A stretch of DNA of 45,984 nucleotides from Opitutaceae bacterium (GCA_030648295.1 JAUSID010000070.1:1-45984); one strand, 5' to 3'; numbered from the stretch's first letter, positions 33,658-43,500 are shown. Notes: a model not told the origin generated them from the sequence alone. A program made the numbers and translations.

Positions 33658-35301
33658 TTGATCAGTCGCGGTCTCCTGCGACGCGCGCCGCTCACCGTGC
33701 ACGCTTTGCTTGCGACGTTATTGTTCGCCGTCATCAGCAGCACCGCCGCCGCCGCCGAACGCACGGTCGATCGACTTCAGCGTGAAGCCCGTGGATTCTA
33801 TCTCCTGTGGGGCGAAGGGCGGCCCGGCGCGGACGAGATCATGAGGCTGCCGTTCATCCGCGGCGGCCAGATCGTCGTTCAATGGGGCGACGTCGAAACC
33901 GGACCCGGCAAGTATGACTTCTCGGCGGTCGATTCCGCGCTCGCGCGATTTGCCGCCAGCGGGAGGTGGACCACGATCCAGATTAACGGCAATATCAAAC
34001 CCGCCTGGCTGTTCACGCAGGTGCCGTATGTGCGCGAGCAGTTCGACGAGCAGGTCCGCAACCGCGAAGGCACGCTGATGTTCTGGCACCCGCGTTTTCG
34101 CGAGGCTCACCTGGCGATGCTCGCGGCATTCGCGCGGCACTTGCGGTCGAGTCCGCACCAGTCGCGGCTGCTCGGGCTGCGGCTCAACTTCAATCCCGTC
34201 GGCACCGAACACTTCAATTTCCCGGAGCAATATCGCACGCCGGACAAATGGACCGTTCCACCTGGCGTGGATCGCGCCACGGTCGCCGCCTTCACGCCCG
34301 AATTGCAGAAGACATACGAGGGCGAAGTCGTGACCACTTACGAGCGGCTCTTCTCCGACTGGACGACGGTGTTCGTGCGCAACAACATTGGCGACGAGTT
34401 GCGCGCGCGGTACGCGGCTCATTTCAAAAATGGACGGCTCGCGTTCTTCCACACCTCGAGCGAAGCCGAACCGCGGGCCGCCGGCATCGAACGGCAATAC
34501 GGCGCGTTCCACGATTTCTGCCGCAGCGGGCTGACGGTGGGATATGCCGAGCCATGGGCGTCCGCGTGGGGCGAGCACGGCGGCATTCTCGATTCGCGCT
34601 GGTGCAGCCCGCCGCAGTGGAACTACTGGACGCTCCTGTTCAACCTGCACTGCGGCGTGTCCTTTATCGGTGAATACTACACGAATCTCTATTTCGCGAC
34701 CACCGGCCGGCACGGCAGGACCGCGGTCCCGCCGGACTCCGCCGAACCGCGCGAATTCATGGCGGCGTATGCGTGGGGCGCGGAGTACATCGGACTGCAT
34801 AACCGGCCGGCCGAATCGCCAGGCGCGTGGGTGGCGTTTCGCGACAACAAAGCCGCGAAAGCGGTGAACCCAAAAGTGCCGGCGCCACGCCGCCAGCTGA
34901 ACCGCTTCGCCGGTGACTACAACTGGCTCGCCGAACGCGTCGGCGATGATCGTTCGGAGGGAGTCGGACCGATCGGGCCGGACGAACAGCGCTACGGTGC
35001 GTTTGCCCGACGCTATCCGGCGGGGGCCTCCGCGCGCGTGCGGCTCGATCCAAAGTTCGTAGCGTCGCTCGCGGGCGACGCGACGGTGCGAATCATCGCA
35101 CTGAACGGCGCGCCGGCCGAAGCTAGGATCGGCGCCCGGGCATTTCAGCTGCCCGCTTCGGACGCGCGATGGCGAACGACCGAGTTTCGCGTTCCGGCAG
35201 CCTCGCTGCGTGAGAATGCCGGCTTCAACCTGGAAGTCCGTGCCGGCGCACAACCGCTCACGTTGCACATGGTCGAGGTAAGGCGCGGCCCCGCGCCGTA
35301 G
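33658..35301 (+). CDS. Secreted GH42/beta-galactosidase-like TIM-barrel protein, family uncertain
   Basis: 547 aa from TTG 33658. Upstream ATG codons in frame exist, but they lie in the sulfatase gene or in the REP doublet. The TTG gives a proper signal peptide (ISRGLLRRAPLTVHALLATL, cleavage near AAAAE) and has GAGG six bases before it. The first half resembles GH42-like clan A barrels: IVVQWGDVETGPGKYDFSAV, RWTTIQINGNIKPAWLF, then GLRLNFNPVGTEHFNFPEQ with a Glu that could be the acid/base. GVSFIGEYYTNLYF holds a possible second Glu. The C-terminal 120 residues look beta-rich. It could be a glycosidase acting with the neighbouring sulfatases. I cannot place it in a named family. Confidence 0.7.
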   Translation: MISRGLLRRAPLTVHALLATLLFAVISSTAAAAERTVDRLQREARGFYLLWGEGRPGADEIMRLPFIRGGQIVVQWGDVETGPGKYDFSAVDSALARFAASGRWTTIQINGNIKPAWLFTQVPYVREQFDEQVRNREGTLMFWHPRFREAHLAMLAAFARHLRSSPHQSRLLGLRLNFNPVGTEHFNFPEQYRTPDKWTVPPGVDRATVAAFTPELQKTYEGEVVTTYERLFSDWTTVFVRNNIGDELRARYAAHFKNGRLAFFHTSSEAEPRAAGIERQYGAFHDFCRSGLTVGYAEPWASAWGEHGGILDSRWCSPPQWNYWTLLFNLHCGVSFIGEYYTNLYFATTGRHGRTAVPPDSAEPREFMAAYAWGAEYIGLHNRPAESPGAWVAFRDNKAAKAVNPKVPAPRRQLNRFAGDYNWLAERVGDDRSEGVGPIGPDEQRYGAFARRYPAGASARVRLDPKFVASLAGDATVRIIALNGAPAEARIGARAFQLPASDARWRTTEFRVPAASLRENAGFNLEVRAGAQPLTLHMVEVRRGPAP

Positions 35302-35384
35302 CAGCGGAGGTGACGACGCTGGCCCGAGTTTGTCCGAAACCCTTTCGGCCAGCTTCCGGCCGGCGGAGCGTGGAATTTCAGCAT

Positions 35385-35446
35385 TGTAGCGGAAAGCGTG
35401 AGCTTTTCGCAGCGGGTGGAAGCGAAACGCTCACGCGTTCGGCTAT
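35385..35446. repeat. GTAG-type REP-like doublet
   Basis: TGTAGC heads CGGAAAGC-GTGA-GCTTTTCG (plus, 35385-35409). An inverted partner on the minus strand reads ATAGC plus CGAACGC-GTGA-GCGTTTCG (35446-35423). Both loops are GNRA tetraloops and the two stems differ by paired changes. Confidence 0.7.
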
Positions 35447-35557
35447 TTCTCGAATGCGACTCCTCGTTTGCGGCCATATTATTTTCATGATCCCTCGGTC
35501 GTCATCCGCCACGATTCATTTGCCATCCCGGGCTGCGCTTCTCTCCATCACACCTGT

Positions 35558-36958
35558 ATGAACCGTCGTCAGACTCTTCTTCTCCGCGTACTCAAGCTGG
35601 GTGTCTGGTTCGCTGCCGGCATGCTCCCGCCGCACCTCGGCGCAGCGACGCCGGCGAAACCGAACATCGTGTTCATCCTCGCGGACGACTCGGGCCTGGG
35701 TGAGTTCGGCTGCTACGGCGGCAAGGCAATCCCCACGCCGAATGTCGACCGGCTTGCGCGCGAGGGCATGCGGTTCACCAATGCCTACAGCGGCAACGCG
35801 GTTTGCGCGCCGACGCGCAACGTGGTCATGACCGGCGAACACCCGGGCCACATGCTGCGCCGCGCGAACCAAAGCAAGAATGGGCTGCTAGCGCTGCCGG
35901 CCGGCACCATGACGACGGCGCGGATGCTGCACGGCGCGGGTTACGCCACCGGTGGTTTTGGCAAATGGGGACTCGGCAACGAAGGCACCACCGGCGCGGC
36001 GGAGAAGCAGGGGTTCGACATCTTTTACGGCTACTATGATCAGGTGCACGCGCACAGCTACTTTCCCGAGGATCTCACGCGGAATGGCGTCCGCGAAAAA
36101 CTGCCGGGCAACGCCGGTGGCAGGAAGGTGCAATACTCGCACGACCTTATCGAAGCCGAGACGCTGAGATTCATCGAGGCGCAGGCGCGCAGCACGAAAC
36201 CGTTCTTCTGCTATGCGGCGTGGACACTGCCGCACGGCAACTTCGAGATTCCGTCACACGCGGCATTCGCGAATCGGCCGTGGCCGGAGCCGGTCAAAAT
36301 TCACGCGGCGATGATCGCGCGGCTGGACGAGAGCGTGGGCAAGGTGATGGCGAAACTCCGGGAACTCGGCATCGATCAGAACACGCTCGTGATTTTCTCG
36401 AGCGACAATGGAGCCGCCGGCCCCGGCATGGTCACGTTCAATGCGACCGCGGGACTGCGCGGGCAAAAGCGCCATCTCTACGAAGGCGGCATCCGCGCGC
36501 CGTTTATTGCCCGATGGCCGGGGCGAATCGCGCCGGGTACGACCAGTGGACTGCTCGCGGGACAAGTCGATATCATGGCCACCACCGCCGAAGTGGCGGG
36601 CACGAAGCCACCGCGGAACGACGGACTTTCGATTCTCCCCACCCTGCTCGGCAAGCCGCAGTCCGCGAAGCACGAGTGGCTTTACTGGGAAATCTACGAA
36701 GGACCCGCGCCGTTCCAGCAGGCAGTCCGGCACGGGGCGTGGAAAGGTTATCGCACCGCGCTGAAGGGCCCGCTCGAGTTATACAATCTGGAAACTGATC
36801 CGGCGGAAAAGAACAACGTCGCGGCCCAGCAACCAGACGAGGTGAAGGCCATCGAGGCGCTCATGGCGCGCGAGCACGTGCCGTCGCCGAACTACGATCC
36901 GAGCGTGGAGCCCGGCGCAAGGAAGAGCGGCGCAAAGAAGAAAAAAACAGCAAAATGA
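35558..36958 (+). CDS. Exported sulfatase (arylsulfatase-type)
   Basis: 466-aa sulfatase with an N-terminal export signal (MNRRQTLLLRVLKLGVWFAA, cleavage near LGAAT). The metal pair is D43-D44 in FILADDSGLGEFGCYGG. The formylglycine motif is C83-A-P-T-R87 in NAVCAPTRNVVMTGEH. Further blocks: GFGKWGLGNEGTTG, YAAWTLPHGNFEIP and VIFSSDNGAAGPG, with the Lys/His and Asp-Asn ligands of the family, and a typical C-terminal AWKGYRTALKGPLELYNLE. The tail is rich in Lys (KKKKTAK). The start was chosen over an upstream ATG because only this one gives an export signal. It lies 138 nt before the next sulfatase start and probably shares its transcript. Confidence 0.94.
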   Translation: MNRRQTLLLRVLKLGVWFAAGMLPPHLGAATPAKPNIVFILADDSGLGEFGCYGGKAIPTPNVDRLAREGMRFTNAYSGNAVCAPTRNVVMTGEHPGHMLRRANQSKNGLLALPAGTMTTARMLHGAGYATGGFGKWGLGNEGTTGAAEKQGFDIFYGYYDQVHAHSYFPEDLTRNGVREKLPGNAGGRKVQYSHDLIEAETLRFIEAQARSTKPFFCYAAWTLPHGNFEIPSHAAFANRPWPEPVKIHAAMIARLDESVGKVMAKLRELGIDQNTLVIFSSDNGAAGPGMVTFNATAGLRGQKRHLYEGGIRAPFIARWPGRIAPGTTSGLLAGQVDIMATTAEVAGTKPPRNDGLSILPTLLGKPQSAKHEWLYWEIYEGPAPFQQAVRHGAWKGYRTALKGPLELYNLETDPAEKNNVAAQQPDEVKAIEALMAREHVPSPNYDPSVEPGARKSGAKKKKTAK

Positions 36959-36968
36959 CCGGGGACGA

Positions 36969-36996
36969 ATTGCGGATTGCGGATTGCGGATTGCGG
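36969..36996. repeat. Tandem ATTGCGG x4
   Basis: Four perfect copies of ATTGCGG directly after the stop of the second sulfatase, followed by related AGATACCGGATAACGG sequence. It is a simple short-unit tract of the same sort as those at 14338 and 31695. Confidence 0.7.
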
Positions 36997-37096
36997 ATTC
37001 CAGATACCGGATAACGGAACGGTTTCGCGGTGGACCGAACGTTGTTCATGGGCGCCGTCGACGACCAGACCACGAGTAAAATCAACGCACTCTCCC

Positions 37097-38743
37097 ATGA
37101 GCCGAAACAATCTCATCCCCATGGCACGACCACTCCTCCTTACGCTGCTCTTCGCATTCGTTGCCGCCGCGAGTGCGTTCGGCGCCGCCGCGAAGCGGCC
37201 GAACATCCTCTTCGCCATCGCCGACGATCAGTCGTTCCCGTACGCGAGCGCGTATGGCACGACGTGGGTGAAGACGCCGGCCTTCGATCGGGTCGCACGC
37301 GAAGGGCTGCTCTTCATGCGGGCGTATACGCCGAATGCGAAGTGCGCCCCATCGCGCGCGTGCATCCTCACCGGTCGCAACAGCTGGCAACTCGAGGAGG
37401 CGGCCAACCACGTCAACAACTTCCCGGCCAAGTTCCGCGGGTTCATGGAGGCACTGGCCGCGAACGGCTATGCGATCGGGTTCACCGGCAAGGGCTGGGG
37501 CCCCGGCAATCCGGGTGTGATCGAGGGCAAGCCGCGGCAGCTTACCGGCCCGGCGTTCAGCCAGCAGAAGACAAAACCGCCGACCAGCGCCATCGCGAAT
37601 GTGGATTATGCGGCCAACTTCGAGGCCTTCCTGCAGCAGCGCCGCGGCAATGATCCATTCTGCTTCTGGTTCGGCGGGTTTGAGCCGCATCGGCGTTACG
37701 AATACGGCTCGGGCGTGAAGCTCGGCGGCAAGGATCCGCGGCAGATTGAGCGCGTGCCGGCGTTCTGGCCCGACAACGAGACCGTCCGCAACGACCTGCT
37801 CGATTACGCCTTCGAGGTCGAATATTTCGATTCCCACCTCGGCCGGATCATTGCCGCACTGGAGAAGGCCGGCGAACTCGACCACACGCTCATCGTCGTG
37901 ACGGCCGACAACGGCATGCCGTTCCCACGGTCGAAGGGCACGACGTATGAGATTTCCAATCACATGCCACTCGCCATGCGCTGGCCCGGCGGGATCGCCA
38001 AACCCGGCCGACGGGTCGACGACTACGTCAGCTTCATCGACTTCGCGCCCACCTTCCTCGATGTCGCCGGCGTGACGGAGCAAAAGAGCGGCATGCAATC
38101 CATCACCGGACGCAGCCTGGCGCCGATCTTCCGCGACACCACGCCAGCCCCGGGTCGCTTGCAACCGGGGCGCGACGTATTGCTCATCGGCCAGGAGCGA
38201 CACGACACCGGCCGGCCGAACGATGTGGGATATCCCGTGCGCGGCATCTACCGCGATGGATTCCTTTACCTGCACAATTTCGAGCCCACACGCTGGCCGA
38301 TGTGCGATCCCATCACGGGTTACCTCAACAGCGACGGCAGCCCGACCAAGACGCTGATCCTGGCGGAGAATCGGATGGCGATGAACCACTGGCGCTGGGA
38401 GCTGAACTTCGGCCGCCACCCGCGCGAGGAACTGTACGACCTGCGCAAGGATGGCGACTGCATCACGAATCTAGCCGCGGACCCGCGGCACAACGAACAG
38501 CGCGAGCGGATGCAGCAGGAGTTGTTTGCCGCGCTCAAGGCGCAGGACGATCCGCGGATGTTCGGTCGCGGCGAAATCTTCGATCGATACCCGCACCTGG
38601 CGAATGCGCACTTTTACGAAAGCTACATGAAGGGCGAGAAACAGCGCGCCGGCTGGGTCGAGGACACCGATTTCGAGAAACCCGGATTTGATCCTGAACG
38701 CCCGGCGGAGTCCGCCGCCAGGATGCTGCCGATGATCCGATAG
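37097..38743 (+). CDS. Exported sulfatase
   Basis: 548-aa sulfatase (ATG 37097; ATG 37121 is an alternative giving a shorter signal peptide MARPLLLTLLFAFVAAASAF). Metal pair D43-D44 in FAIADDQSFPYASAYG, formylglycine motif C83-A-P-S-R87 in KCAPSRACILTGR, and VVTADNGMPFPRSKGTTYE as the C-terminal metal block. The segment GFTGKGWGPGNPG replaces the common GKWH motif, so the sulfate-binding Lys is kept and the His is not, which suggests a distinct sulfatase subfamily. FWFGGFEPHRRYEYGSG supplies a further His. The TAG stop lies inside a palindrome (38741-38766). Substrate unknown; it probably acts in the periplasm on a sulfated glycan. Confidence 0.93.
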   Translation: MSRNNLIPMARPLLLTLLFAFVAAASAFGAAAKRPNILFAIADDQSFPYASAYGTTWVKTPAFDRVAREGLLFMRAYTPNAKCAPSRACILTGRNSWQLEEAANHVNNFPAKFRGFMEALAANGYAIGFTGKGWGPGNPGVIEGKPRQLTGPAFSQQKTKPPTSAIANVDYAANFEAFLQQRRGNDPFCFWFGGFEPHRRYEYGSGVKLGGKDPRQIERVPAFWPDNETVRNDLLDYAFEVEYFDSHLGRIIAALEKAGELDHTLIVVTADNGMPFPRSKGTTYEISNHMPLAMRWPGGIAKPGRRVDDYVSFIDFAPTFLDVAGVTEQKSGMQSITGRSLAPIFRDTTPAPGRLQPGRDVLLIGQERHDTGRPNDVGYPVRGIYRDGFLYLHNFEPTRWPMCDPITGYLNSDGSPTKTLILAENRMAMNHWRWELNFGRHPREELYDLRKDGDCITNLAADPRHNEQRERMQQELFAALKAQDDPRMFGRGEIFDRYPHLANAHFYESYMKGEKQRAGWVEDTDFEKPGFDPERPAESAARMLPMIR

Positions 38744-38766
38744 GTTTTCGCTGCTGCGAAAACCTA
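38741..38766. repeat. GTTTTCGC palindrome overlapping a sulfatase stop codon
   Basis: Perfect 26-bp palindrome (TAGGTTTTCGCTG and its complement). Its first three bases are the TAG stop of the sulfatase gene. Not followed by a T-run, so not a textbook intrinsic terminator. Confidence 0.8.
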
Positions 38767-38902
38767 ATATCGATGAGGATTCTTGGCTTGGATCCCTCTC
38801 AAGCCGGAACAATTCAGTTCAACCGCGAATAGACGCCAATTCACGCGAATGGGTAGGGCATGGAGCGGCATCGTGATCCGAAATCCGAACCGAATGAGAT
38901 GT

Positions 38903-39070
38903 CGGCTCGCTTGGCGCTCGCCGCTACGCCGACAAACCTCTCCTCACCACCCTAGGTTTTCGCAGCAGCGAAAACCTTCCACTCGCTCACGCTCGTAGCC
39001 ACAGAAAGCCTTCGGCTCGCTTGGCGCTCGCCGCTACGAATGCGGACCACTCGCTTACGCTCGTAGCTAC
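38903..39070 (-). repeat. Run of four GTAG-type REP-like hairpins
   Basis: Minus strand units: 38927-38903 and 39037-39013 (GTAG plus CGGCGAGC-GCCAA-GCGAGCCG, identical to each other), 39002-38979 (GTGG plus CTACGAGC-GTGA-GCGAGTGG) and 39070-39047 (GTAG plus CTACGAGC-GTAA-GCGAGTGG). All stems carry a tandem G-A/A-G mismatch at the same place. A palindrome (38953-38978) sits between the first and second units. Confidence 0.75.
38953..38978. repeat. GTTTTCGC palindrome, middle copy
   Basis: TAGGTTTTCGCAGCAGCGAA followed by AACCTT, a 26-bp copy with one mismatch at the end; intergenic. Preceded by CACCC, like the copy at 39117. Confidence 0.8.
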
Positions 39071-39116
39071 AACACGGAGCTCGCCGCTAACCAGACGAGC
39101 TTCTCCTCTTCCACCC

Positions 39117-39142
39117 TAGGTTTTCGCAGCAGCGAAAACCTA
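39117..39142. repeat. GTTTTCGC palindrome overlapping the DUF1501 stop codon
   Basis: Third 26-bp copy (TAGGTTTTCGCAG...AACCTA). On the minus strand it begins with the TAG stop of the DUF1501 gene, mirroring the arrangement at 38741 for the convergent sulfatase. Confidence 0.8.
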
Positions 39143-40597
39143 TCCGATAATCTTCTTATACGGTTCGCCCTCGTTCAACGTCGGGCGCTCGGGCCGGCCC
39201 TTGTATTTGTAGACCAGCCCCATGTTATCGACGCCGAGCAGCCATAGGATCGTGGCATGGAGATCATGGACGTGCAGCCGGTCCTGCACCGCGTGCAGAC
39301 CGACTTCGTCGGTCGCGCCAATCGTCTGGCCACCTTTCACTCCGCCACCGGCCATCCACATCGTGAAGCCGGTCGCATTGTGATCGCGGCCGGTGCCCTT
39401 CTCACTTTGCGGCGTCCGGCCGAACTCGCCGCCCCAGACGACCAGCGTGTCCTCCAACAATCCGCGCGCCTTGAGATCCTTCAAGAGCCCGGCGATCGGC
39501 TTGTCCGTCGCGCGACACAGCCGCGAGTGGTTGCCCTCGATGTCGCTGTGCGCATCCCACTTGCTGCCGGCGCCACTGTAGAGCTGGACGAACCGCACGC
39601 CGCGCTCGACCAACCGGCGCGCGAGCAGGCACATCCGGCCAAACTCCTCCGTCGGCTTCTCGCCCATCCCATACAGCTGCTTCGTCGCCTCCGACTCGCG
39701 TCCAAGGTCGACCGCGTCCGGCGCCTCCGCCTGCATGCGAAACGCGAGCTCGTAGCTCGCGATCCGCGCCTCCAGCTCGGGATGGTTGCCATGCGCTTCG
39801 GCGTGCCGGCGATTCAGGGTATTGAGAATATCGAGTTTGCCGCGCTGCTGCGCGTCACTCACGCCCTCCGGCGGATTGAGGTTCGCAATCGGCTCGCTGC
39901 TCGGCGTGATCCGCGTCCCCTGGTAAACTGCGGGCATGAACCCGCTGCCCCAGTTCCGCGGCCCGTTGATCACCGACGCCGCTCCATCCTGCATCACCAC
40001 GAACGCGGGCAGATTCTGGTTCTCCGTCCCGAGCCCATAGCTGACCCACGAGCCGAGCGACGGCCGGCCGGCAATCACCGAGCCTGTATTCATCTGGCAA
40101 ACACCGGCCGAGTGGTTGATTCCGTCCGCCACGCACGAGCGAATCACCGCCAAATCGTCCGCCATCCCGGCGATGTGCGGCAGCCAGTCGCTGACCCAGA
40201 TGCCGGACTGCCCGTGCTGTTTCCAAGCGCGCTTGCACCCGAGGATCGGCGAGTCGAATTCGCCCATCGCCGTGATCACGCGTCCGAAGCTCTCCGGGAT
40301 CCGCTGGCCCGCCAGCTGGTTCACCAGCGGCTTCGGATCGAACAAATCGATGTGGCTCGGCCCGCCCTCCATGAACAGGAAGATCACGCTCTTTGCGCGG
40401 GCCGGCAGAGGCCCGCGCTTCGCCGCCAGCGGGTTCACCGGTCCCGCCGCGCCGGTCGCGCCGTGCAGCGTGGTACGCTGGAGCAGGTCGAGCAACGCGA
40501 GGGCTCCGAACCCGCCGCCCGCGCGCGCGAGAAAATCGCGACGCGTCAGCGCGGATTCGCGGCGGCCGCAAAACGACGATTCGGGACTCATGCTCAT
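39140..40597 (-). CDS. DUF1501 protein, Tat-exported
   Basis: 485-aa member of the DUF1501 family, which has an alkaline-phosphatase/sulfatase-like fold but no established function. Its ATG (40597) overlaps the stop of the PSCyt1/DUF1553 gene by 4 nt (ATGA), so the two are translationally coupled. A twin-arginine signal lies near residue 20 (LTRRDFLARAGGGFGALALL). Family blocks: VIFLFMEGGPSHIDLFDPK, GIWVSDWLPHIAGMADDLAV, GINHSAGVCQMNTG, FVQLYSGAGSKWDAHSDIEG, VVWGGEFGRTPQSE and GRDHNATGFTMWMAGGG. The Asp and His residues in these blocks suggest a metal site. In Planctomycetes and Verrucomicrobia this family nearly always pairs with a PSCyt1/DUF1549/DUF1553 protein, as here. The stop codon lies in a palindrome. 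Confidence 0.94.
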   Translation of the reverse strand: MSMSPESSFCGRRESALTRRDFLARAGGGFGALALLDLLQRTTLHGATGAAGPVNPLAAKRGPLPARAKSVIFLFMEGGPSHIDLFDPKPLVNQLAGQRIPESFGRVITAMGEFDSPILGCKRAWKQHGQSGIWVSDWLPHIAGMADDLAVIRSCVADGINHSAGVCQMNTGSVIAGRPSLGSWVSYGLGTENQNLPAFVVMQDGAASVINGPRNWGSGFMPAVYQGTRITPSSEPIANLNPPEGVSDAQQRGKLDILNTLNRRHAEAHGNHPELEARIASYELAFRMQAEAPDAVDLGRESEATKQLYGMGEKPTEEFGRMCLLARRLVERGVRFVQLYSGAGSKWDAHSDIEGNHSRLCRATDKPIAGLLKDLKARGLLEDTLVVWGGEFGRTPQSEKGTGRDHNATGFTMWMAGGGVKGGQTIGATDEVGLHAVQDRLHVHDLHATILWLLGVDNMGLVYKYKGRPERPTLNEGEPYKKIIG

Positions 40598-43500
40598 TCG
40601 AGGTAAAAGAATTCGTTCGAGTTCAACAGCACCTGGCAAAAATCCGTCAGCGCCACCGCGCGCGCATCCGGCCGCGGGCGCTTGACCTTGATCGCGTTCA
40701 CCGGATGCCCGTGGTTCGAGCTGTCGCCGAACGGGTCGGCCTTCGCCTCGAACTTCCAGTATCCCATCGTGTGCACGCGGACGCTGGAGTTGCTGAGCAG
40801 CAAATCGTCCGGGCCCAGCGCCGCGGCCGACAGCCGCACGTCGTCGATCAGTCCATCGAAAAGATTTTCGCCCGACTTCAACGTCCCGCCGATCACGAGC
40901 GGCGCCGACGCGGTCATGTTGCCGGTGAGCCGGTGCAAAACCTCGACCTTGCGCAGCGGGTCGTCGCTGTCGGTGAGATCCTTGATGAAGAACGTGATTC
41001 CCTGCTCGCTGGCATCGTTCAGCCGCGCGGAGACGCCGACGAAATACGGCGTGTCGGGTTCGATGTGCAGTCCGGACAGAATCGTCTCGGTGCTGTCACC
41101 GGGGCGGCCGGAAGCCGCGAACAACTTCAGCACGAGAGTCTGCGGCACATGCGAGCGTTTTCCGGTCACGCCGAACACCCACCCGGGCTCGCCCGGCTTC
41201 GTACCGCCCTGCGACACGATGGTGCGCACGGTGTCGTTGTCGGGGGCCGATTTCAAATTGATGTAGGCTTCGATGGTGAATTCGCCCTTCGGGGGCACCG
41301 GCGCGTTCGGAACGACGAGTCGCTCCTGCGGGGTGCCGGCCGCGATCACGGCGGCCGAACCATCGCGGTACCGCATCTTCTCGGCCGCGAACGGCACGAT
41401 CTCTTCGTCGCCATCATGATCGGCGAGCCGCGCCGCCTGCTGGTCGATGAATTTCAACGCCTGCCGCTGTTCCTCCGCGGTCGGAGTGCGGCCCACCGCA
41501 ACGCGGAACGCCTCCGTGACAATCCGTCCTTCATCACCGCCGTTTTGTTTTCGCAGCCGGCCCGCGAATGCGCCCGCCCGCTCCAGCGCCCATTTGCTGT
41601 TGAACAACAGCAGCGACTGACTGGGCGTGGTGGTCACGTTGCGCTCGGCGCTGCTGACAAAACGCTCGGGCTGATCGAACACCTCCAGCACGGGATCGTG
41701 GCGGTTGCGGCGGGCTTTCTGGTAAACGCTCCGCACCGGTTCTTCCGGTTCCGCGCTTGGGCCGCCGCGCCGCAGCTTCAGCTCTCCCGTGGCCGCGAGC
41801 ATCGCGTCGCGGATTTGCTCCGCCTCCAGCCGGCGGATCGAGCCGCGCCACAGGAGCCGGTTCTCCGGATCCTTGACCGCCGCGACCGCCGCGAGCGGGT
41901 GTGAAGACGACTGCGTGTAGGTCGCCGACAGCACGATGAGACGGTGGAGCTGCTTGATGCTCCAGCCGCCGGCGATGAACTTCTCGGTCAGCCAGTCGAG
42001 CAGCTCCGGATGCGACGGCTTTTCACCGAGCCGGCCGAAATCGCTCGGATTGATCGCCAGCCCGCGGCCGAAATGCGCCTGCCATATCCGGTTTACAATG
42101 ACACGACCGGTCAGCGGGTTTTCCGGGTGCGTGATCCAGCGCGCCAGCGCGGTGCGCCGGCCGGTCGTCGCTGGCGTTACCGGCGCGATTTCCGCGGGCT
42201 GCTCCTGCAAGATGGTGGGAAATCCGGGCGCGATCTCGCCCAGCGCCGGTTTCTTCGGAATTTTCACCGGCGGCGCGACGGGGCCGATGTCGGTCGTGGC
42301 CAGCGCGACCGGCAACGGCGCCGGCTTGTCCGCCTCGAATTTCTTCAGCTCCGCGAGCAGCGCATTGCGCTTCGAGCGGGCGGGTTCCTTCAACTTGCCC
42401 GCGAACCGCTTCTCCTCCCATTCGTATTCCACCTGTTTCCACATCAGGGCCGTCACTTGCTGCTCGAACGGCGTCCGCGCGGCGACAGGTTTCGCCAGCA
42501 TCGCCTGCGTCTCGGGCGGAAACTTCTTCACCGCGTCCTCCTCGGCCTTCCGGCGATACGGCGCGTCGAGCTCCTCGAGCTGCCGGCGCAGATCCGTGGT
42601 CTTCGTCCCCCACGCGGCCAGCTTCCGCGCATGGGCTTCACGCTCGGCCGCCGTCGCCACGGGGGTCTCGGCTGGAAACCGCAGCGGCGCGAAAAATGCC
42701 TGCAGCCGGAAGTAGTCCTTCTGGAGCAGCGGATCGAACTTGTGATCATGGCAGCGGGCGCATTGCAGCCCGACGCCGAGAAACGCATCGGCCGTCGTGT
42801 CGGTGAGATCGTTCAGGATCGTCTCGCGCTGGCCGACCGCATCGCGCTGGTTGTATTCGTAAATCCAATGCGCAAGGTAACCCGTCGCCGTCCTCGCCGC
42901 CGGGTCGTCCGGCCAGAGTTCGTCGCCCGCGAGTTGTTCCTGCACGAAACGGTCGTAGGGCTTGTCGCGGTTGAACGCATCGATCACGTAATCGCGATAC
43001 CGCCACGCGTTCGCGCGGTAATCATCCGCCTTGTAGCCATCGCTCTCCGCATACCGGACGAGATCGAGCCATGACGTGGCCCAGCGTTCGCCATAATTTG
43101 GACTCGAGAGCAGCCGCTCCATCACCCGCGCGTACGCATCCGGCGAGCTGTCAGCGAGGAATGCGTCCACCTCCGACGGCGGCGGCGGAAGTCCGATGAG
43201 ATCGAAATACACCCGCCGCAGCAGCGCCGCTTTTTCGGCGCGCGGCGCCGGCTCCAGCCCCTCGGCCCGGAGCCGTGCCAGAATGAAGCGATCGATTTCA
43301 TTCACCGCCCAGCCATGCGCGGGAGGCGGCGTGACTTTGGCGAGCGGTTGAAACGCCCACCACTGCCGATCCTCCGCGGTGATCCCGCCACCCTTTCGCC
43401 GCGCCTTCAGGGGGCCGGCGATTTCCGGCTCCGCCGGCCACGGCGCCCCCTGCCGCACCCACTCGGTGAGCGTCGCGATGTCCTCGGCCGAAAGCTTCTT

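Larger units (their letters stand above)
38744..39139. other. Repeat mosaic between convergent sulfatase and DUF1501 genes
   Basis: 396 bp with no gene. Three GTTTTCGC palindromes (38741, 38953 and 39117) are interleaved with four GTAG/GTGG-headed hairpins on the minus strand (38903-39070). A fragment AACCGCGAATAGACGCCAAT (from about 38821) belongs to a repeat type also seen near 26485. Two blocks run in the same order: GGCTCGCTTGGCGCTCGCC, a spacer, then CACCCTAGGTTTTCGC, which suggests a local duplication. Confidence 0.7.
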
